Virus record (IMG/VR): IMGVR_UViG_3300042898_004347
Coordinates: 1-64,000 of that record
Direction: 5' to 3' (one strand)
Origin: a virus
Length of the DNA stretch: 64,000 bases
Under the pieces are notes generated by a model. That model saw nothing but the letters and a program-made list of their open reading frames with translations. It did no database searches and was not told where the DNA came from. Made by a program: the position numbers and the translations under genes. Shown here one piece after another: positions 61,361 through 64,000 of this stretch (the first letter of the stretch is position 1; every line of letters begins with the position of its first letter).

Positions 61361-61596
61361 TGCATGGTTTCTGTAAATATTGGCTTAAAACAATTAATCA
61401 CGCTATCTAACTCACTCCGCTGATCGTTGGTAAGAGCAATCTTATAGGAAAGTCCTCTCAATGAGGTGTAGGCAGAAAATGCAGCTGCAATTTGCAATGG
61501 CGAAATCTCCTGGATATTTTGCTTAATATCCGCTACTCGCTGTTCAGTCAGCCGAGTTTGTTTGTTGGAAAATGACCAGTCCTGAGATGAGCTCAT
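61357..61596 (-). CDS. Hypothetical 79-aa protein
   Basis: The product is 79 aa, helical (RVADIKQNIQEISPLQIAAA), with KIALTNDQRSELDSVINCF near the end. It lies 4 nt after the HAD phosphatase gene in the same early operon. No family is recognised. Confidence 0.45.
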   Translation of the reverse strand: MSSSQDWSFSNKQTRLTEQRVADIKQNIQEISPLQIAAAFSAYTSLRGLSYKIALTNDQRSELDSVINCFKPIFTETMQ

Positions 61597-61600
61597 ATTT

Positions 61601-62095
61601 TTATTCGGTTACAAAAGTCACAATTTCTTGGATCATTTCTAAAGTAAGGTCCTGAGATTCATAGCCGTAATAGGGCTTAATGTTAAAATACTTCGGAACA
61701 GAATCTACTTCACGAAGGAATTCAATCTTGGAACGATTCTCGTGTCTCGGAAGATTGTCAATCAGATATGTCTGAGCATTCGGAAATTTTGACTTTCCAA
61801 TCACGCGATCTGCGATGTCCTTTCTATGGTAAATTTCGAATTCATCAAAGCCGAGTTCGAACACTTTATTCCAGCCTTCTGCATAATTCTGAACTGCAGC
61901 AGTAAGGATGTAACAGGGAGCAATCGCTCTCAGAGCCTTCAATAGTTCATGAACTCCTGGGCGGAGTACCGCCCGATAGGTATCGTTATGCTCAAGAGTA
62001 ATAACCTTAGAATTTTCGACAGGTTCATCGTTCCATGGATTACAGTGAATCAGTGTCTCGTCAAGATCGACAAAAATGTATTTGTTTTTTTCCAT
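61601..62095 (-). CDS. HAD-superfamily phosphatase, FCP1/NIF-like
   Basis: The product is 164 aa. The first motif YIFVDLDETLIHCNP supplies nucleophile Asp10 and Asp12 with Thr14 (D-x-D-x-T). LRPGVHELLKALRAIAPCYI holds motif II at the strand end, and later AQTYLIDNLPRHENRSKIEF supplies the acidic metal site. The layout is that of small FCP1/NLI-type or polynucleotide phosphatases. In T4-like phages similar short HAD proteins are called phosphatases without proven substrate. It heads the early operon: ATG lies 6 nt after the -10. The pairing with a DNA ligase downstream could hint at nucleic-acid repair; this is inference. Confidence 0.7.
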   Translation of the reverse strand: MEKNKYIFVDLDETLIHCNPWNDEPVENSKVITLEHNDTYRAVLRPGVHELLKALRAIAPCYILTAAVQNYAEGWNKVFELGFDEFEIYHRKDIADRVIGKSKFPNAQTYLIDNLPRHENRSKIEFLREVDSVPKYFNIKPYYGYESQDLTLEMIQEIVTFVTE

Positions 62096-62101
62096 AAAAG
62101 A

Positions 62102-62130
62102 ATACTACATTACTTATCAAAATTTGTAAA
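62102..62130 (-). promoter_or_regulatory. Early promoter TTTACA - 17 bp - TAGTAT
   Basis: Leftward -35 TTTACA (62130-62125) and -10 TAGTAT (62107-62102). ATG 62095 follows after 6 nt. The -35 overlaps the T-run of the terminator that precedes it. Confidence 0.65.
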
Positions 62131-62131
62131 C

Positions 62132-62173
62132 AAAAAAGGCTCAATGAATTTATTTTTTTCATTGAGCCTTTTA
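62132..62173 (-). terminator. Strong intrinsic terminator after tRNA-Ala
   Basis: AAAAGGCTCAATGAA (62134-62148) pairs perfectly with TTCATTGAGCCTTTT (62158-62172), a 15-bp stem, followed on the leftward strand by a run of T. It lies 3 nt after the tRNA-Ala 3' end and just before the next early promoter. Confidence 0.9.
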
Positions 62174-62175
62174 AG

Positions 62176-62251
62176 TGGTGGACCAGACAGGGATCGAACC
62201 TGCGACCTTCTGCTTGCAAAGCAGCTTCTCTACCAACTGAGATACTAGCCC
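62176..62251 (-). tRNA. tRNA-Ala (anticodon TGC)
   Basis: A 76-nt cloverleaf on the minus strand. The acceptor GGGCTAG pairs with CTGGTCC and keeps the G3-U70 identity pair of alanine tRNAs. The anticodon loop is TTTGCAA with anticodon TGC, the T-arm GCAGG-TTCGATC-CCTGT, and the 3' CCA is encoded. It lies between the outer-membrane protein gene and a terminator. Confidence 0.93.
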
Positions 62252-62258
62252 GAATTAA

Positions 62259-62927
62259 TTAGAACTTGAGGGTAACAGCCGAACGGAGACCAACCGTGGT
62301 CTTGTCAAGATTACCGTCCTGGAGGACAACAAATCCAGCCGAGAGGACTTTCCATGAAGCATCAAGTGAACCGCCGTAGTAGGCATTGGTGTACTTGATT
62401 TCCTTGATGGTACGTGGGAGAGCATCATTTGCGTCGGTATAACCGGCAAATACTGCACCCGTGAGACCGCAGTTCTTACCAAACTTTACAGCCTGGGAGA
62501 ATTTAGCTTCAAGGTTTGAAAGGTCAGATTCAACATCGTAACGACCAGTAACGGACAATGGTCCTTTACCGACCGAAACGAATGGACGGAAGTGTCCATT
62601 TGAATCCTTACCTGGGCTATTCAACATCGAATACTCGGAGCCAACTTTTACGTTAGCAAGAGTCGAGAAGAATGTGTAACCACCAAGGAATTTGACCTGA
62701 TAGAAATCAACAGAATCAATACCGTTGAGATGGGTATCAGCTGATGCTCCAACATTAAAACTACCGATGGAATAGTCGACTGCAGTCACAGCGGATCCTT
62801 TTGCATCAGTAACTTTGCCAAAGTCAATTCCCTTTTCCTGGTAACCTACTGTAAGGGTTCCTGCCGCAAAAGCGGAAACGGAAGCAGTTAGAATTGCGAG
62901 TAACGTTAGTTTGATTAGTTTGTTCAT
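62259..62927 (-). CDS. Phage-encoded outer-membrane beta-barrel protein
   Basis: The product is 222 aa. Residues 1-21 are a signal peptide (LLAILTASVSAFA). The mature part has alternating amphipathic strands (LTVGYQEKGIDFGKV; FYQVKFLGGYTFFS; AGFVVLQDGNLDKTTVGLRS) and ends VTLKF, with a terminal Phe as the outer-membrane insertion signal. The length suits an 8- to 10-strand barrel. It is late (GATAAATA 7 nt upstream). Phage barrels of this kind may alter the host surface, for example by blocking superinfection, but the role is not shown by sequence. Confidence 0.75.
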   Translation of the reverse strand: MNKLIKLTLLAILTASVSAFAAGTLTVGYQEKGIDFGKVTDAKGSAVTAVDYSIGSFNVGASADTHLNGIDSVDFYQVKFLGGYTFFSTLANVKVGSEYSMLNSPGKDSNGHFRPFVSVGKGPLSVTGRYDVESDLSNLEAKFSQAVKFGKNCGLTGAVFAGYTDANDALPRTIKEIKYTNAYYGGSLDASWKVLSAGFVVLQDGNLDKTTVGLRSAVTLKF

Positions 62928-62934
62928 ACTTTAC

Positions 62935-62942
62935 TATTTATC
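62935..62942 (-). promoter_or_regulatory. Late promoter GATAAATA, 7 nt before a start codon
   Basis: GATAAATA reads leftward and matches the NATAAATA late form. The ATG at 62927 follows after 7 nt. Confidence 0.6.
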
Positions 62943-63015
62943 TTATTTTTCTCCACTTGAGTATTGCCCTGACCCTTTGGGCGGTGGAGTAATGCTCAGG
63001 TCAAACCGAAAAATG

Positions 63016-63108
63016 AATCACGTGTAAGGCTCGAACTTACATCTTCAGTTTCGTTCAGGATGTACTTGTCCTGTAACACTGAAATCTTATCCTTTAGACG
63101 AACGTGAT
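63016..63108 (-). tRNA. tRNA-like RNA with enlarged anticodon loop
   Basis: A 93-nt minus-strand RNA folds as a tRNA: acceptor ATCACGT with ACGTGAT, D-arm GTCT-AAAGGATA-AGAT, anticodon stem TCAGT with ACTGA, a 4-nt variable region, and T-arm GTAAG-TTCGAGC-CTTAC. The anticodon loop is 28 nt instead of 7, and contains an inner hairpin CAGGA...TCCTG. If the extra 21 nt were an intron between positions 37 and 38, the anticodon would read TAC. CCA is not encoded. It could be an intron-bearing tRNA, a decayed tRNA or a tRNA mimic. It is downstream of an early promoter at 63,301 and within a possible non-coding transcript. Confidence 0.6.
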
Positions 63109-63300
63109 TTTTACTACTTTGTGATCTTCTATAGCCTCGTATTACTGATCTATTTTTAGTTGCACCGCGTTTCGTCGAAGCGCGCGAGGTTCAGTTGACA
63201 AGAAGCTTTTGTGCTATCCATGGTTTCGCTAAATTTCCTAGGGGATTATCCCACTAGGAAAGTCAAAATTAAATGTAAAAGAACTGAATTAACTATCTCT
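63109..63300 (-). other. Transcribed non-coding region upstream of the tRNA-like RNA
   Basis: About 190 bp without a convincing gene. The early promoter at 63,301 predicts leftward transcription across it. Strong hairpins lie at 63234-63261 (TTTCCTAG with CTAGGAAA, extended by GGG with CCC) and at about 63,174-63,192 (CGCGTTT with AAGCGCG). A 22-codon frame (ATG near 63,220) is present but has no supporting evidence. It may be a leader or precursor of the tRNA-like RNA. Confidence 0.4.
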
Positions 63301-63328
63301 ATCCTAACAAAGCTGCATCAAAAGTAAA
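63301..63328 (-). promoter_or_regulatory. Early promoter TTTACT - 16 bp - TAGGAT with no gene behind it
   Basis: Leftward -35 TTTACT (63328-63323) and -10 TAGGAT (63306-63301), preceded by TTTTGTTG. No ATG occurs near the expected start, unlike the other early promoters here, so it probably serves a non-coding transcript leading into the tRNA-like RNA. Confidence 0.7.
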
Positions 63329-63337
63329 CAACAAAAA

Positions 63338-63574
63338 TCACTTTTTGTGCAATTCAATGAGTTTATCTAAAATGTAAAGAGCCAGTTGAAAACTTCCAGC
63401 ATCGATTGCTGCAATTAGTTCTTTTTTCAAATTGTGGACCTTTTCAGCGTTGGTCCACGCATCCATGCTATACGCAAGGGAATTCGGTGAGAGTGGAGAG
63501 TTATTTGCGTATGCCGTAGCAACCGTCTTCATGGACGGATTCATTGCCATTGGCTGTACAGGTGCTATCTCCAT
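63338..63574 (-). CDS. Hypothetical 78-aa late protein
   Basis: The product is 78 aa: a Met/Pro/Ser-rich N-terminus (MEIAPVQPMAMNPSMKT) and a helical C-terminus (VHNLKKELIAAIDAGSFQLA, then LYILDKLIELHKK). Its ATG follows CATAAATA after 5 nt, so it should be made late. No family is recognised. It lies alone among RNA genes. Confidence 0.5.
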   Translation of the reverse strand: MEIAPVQPMAMNPSMKTVATAYANNSPLSPNSLAYSMDAWTNAEKVHNLKKELIAAIDAGSFQLALYILDKLIELHKK

Positions 63575-63579
63575 CTATC

Positions 63580-63587
63580 TATTTATG
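63580..63587 (-). promoter_or_regulatory. Late promoter CATAAATA, 5 nt before a start codon
   Basis: CATAAATA reads leftward with ATG 63574 after 5 nt (GATAG). Confidence 0.6.
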
Positions 63588-63606
63588 GTATCGTAACACT
63601 TAGAGG

Positions 63607-63683
63607 TGGTGCTCATTGTAGGACTCGAACCTACGACCTATTGAATGTAAATCAATTGCTCTAACCAACTGAGCTAAACGAGC
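63607..63683 (-). tRNA. tRNA-Val (anticodon TAC)
   Basis: A 77-nt cloverleaf on the minus strand. Acceptor GCTCGTT pairs with AATGAGC, D-arm AGCTC...GAGC, anticodon stem ATTGA/TCAAT with loop TTTACAT (anticodon TAC), T-arm GTAGG-TTCGAGT-CCTAC, and the 3' CCA is encoded. Its 5' end overlaps by one base the CATAAATA box that reads the other way. Confidence 0.92.
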
Positions 63684-63690
63684 ATAAATA
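63683..63690 (+). promoter_or_regulatory. Late promoter CATAAATA, 5 nt before a start codon
   Basis: CATAAATA reads rightward with ATG 63696 after 5 nt (ACACT). Confidence 0.55.
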
Positions 63691-63695
63691 ACACT

Positions 63696-63875
63696 ATGAA
63701 ACTCAAATTTTGCGATTATACCTTTACCCTAATGTCGAATGGTGATATTGTCATGGATGACGCAATCACTGCAGATAAACTTGAAGTTAAATCTGGGGAT
63801 TTATTTGAAACTGTTATTACCCCGGATGGGGTCGTAGTATTTCAAAAGAAAAATGGTGGACCTGAGGGGAGTTGA
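63696..63875 (+). CDS. Hypothetical 59-aa protein overlapping tmRNA 3' end
   Basis: The frame MKLKFCDYTFTLMSNGDIVM continues through LEVKSGDLFETVITPDGVVV and stops at 63875. Its last ~22 nt lie over the antisense 3' end of the tmRNA. The late-type CATAAATA 5 nt before the ATG supports it. The sequence is beta-rich and acidic, with no known family. Confidence 0.5.
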   Translation: MKLKFCDYTFTLMSNGDIVMDDAITADKLEVKSGDLFETVITPDGVVVFQKKNGGPEGS

Positions 63876-64000
63876 ACCCCTGTGTTCAGTACTTTTCCGA
63901 TAATTTTCTACAAGCTTAGTATTACTTAACAGTCCCCATGATACCGTAATACTGTATCATGATTGTTTTAGTGAGGATACGCATCTTGTACACCACTTCA
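63854..64000 (-). ncRNA. ssrA: Phage-encoded tmRNA, 3' part (5' end outside window)
   Basis: Read leftward the strand ends with a tRNA-like domain: T-arm AGGGG-TTCAACT-CCCCT, acceptor strand CAGGTCC, then ACCA. Just before it, ACTAAGCTTGTAG matches the conserved tmRNA segment ACTAAGCATGTAG next to the tRNA-like domain. Further upstream CATGATAC/GTATCATG forms a strong hairpin where a pseudoknot is expected. tmRNA rescues stalled ribosomes by trans-translation. The tag-coding part and the other half of the acceptor stem lie beyond position 64,000, so the tag cannot be read. It neighbours two tRNAs, which supports a phage RNA cluster. Confidence 0.82.

Noticed and set aside
63854-64000. tmRNA as a prophage attachment site with host DNA beyond it
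   Set aside because: The surrounding genes are lytic T4-like with late promoters, no integrase is visible, and tRNAs with phage promoters flank it; an att site cannot be fully excluded without the sequence to the right.
1-64000. CRISPR arrays or insertion sequences
   Set aside because: No direct repeats with regular unique spacers, and no transposase frame or terminal inverted repeats flanking a mobile gene, were seen; the 21-bp inverted repeat at 46,041-46,165 encloses RNA-like structure and not a gene.

Overview
The window is part of the genome of a contractile-tailed, T4-like bacteriophage with a moderately AT-rich sequence. Recognisable T4-type genes cover the baseplate wedge and hub (gp53, gp5, gp25, gp6, gp7, gp8, gp26, gp51, gp48, gp54-like, gp29), head completion (gp4), replication (gp32, gp59) and late transcription (gp33-like). 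NATAAATA late promoters and T4-like early promoters (TTTACT, 16 bp, TATGAT or TAGGAT) are scattered between genes. The arrangement resembles marine T4-like phages. The host is probably Gram-negative, because the phage encodes an outer-membrane barrel, lipoproteins and a CsgG-type outer-membrane pore. No photosynthesis genes are present, so a cyanobacterial host is not suggested.

Layout. Positions 1-9,323 (minus strand) hold three collagen-like tail fibre genes, the leftmost cut by the window edge. Positions 9,379-13,084 are a glycan module: a double glycosyltransferase, a methyltransferase and a GH130-like propeller. Positions 13,201-20,387 hold further fibre and small structural genes. Positions 20,392-36,987 are a long leftward baseplate operon. 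Positions 37,045-41,676 run rightward and encode gp4, a possible gp2, a gp54/gp19-like protein, gp26, gp51 and the gp29 tape measure. A bidirectional terminator separates these from the leftward block gp32, gp59, gp33-like and accessory genes (41,734-45,997). Positions 46,000-53,450 hold an endolysin, a structured RNA and an unusual operon. From 53,451 to the right end lie a beta-helix protein, a spanin-like lipoprotein, many small early genes, a DNA ligase, a HAD phosphatase, tRNA-Ala, a tRNA-like RNA, tRNA-Val and the 3' half of a tmRNA.

The most unusual region is 47,034-53,277, a tightly coupled leftward operon. In transcription order it encodes small membrane proteins, a CsgF-like protein, a CsgG-like pore lipoprotein, a curlin-like repeat protein, a periplasmic FecR-domain protein and a CHASE2-class III adenylate cyclase with intact catalytic residues. 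It reads as a phage-borne curli-like secretion system joined to a cAMP signalling pair. The second theme is transcript architecture. Nearly every early promoter and about half of the late promoters put the ATG only 5-9 nt after the -10 or TATAAATA box, so the mRNAs would be leaderless or nearly so. The few promoters that lack such an ATG mark candidate non-coding RNAs (46,041-46,165; 53,283-53,411; 63,016-63,294). All assignments come from reading the sequence; no database search was run.
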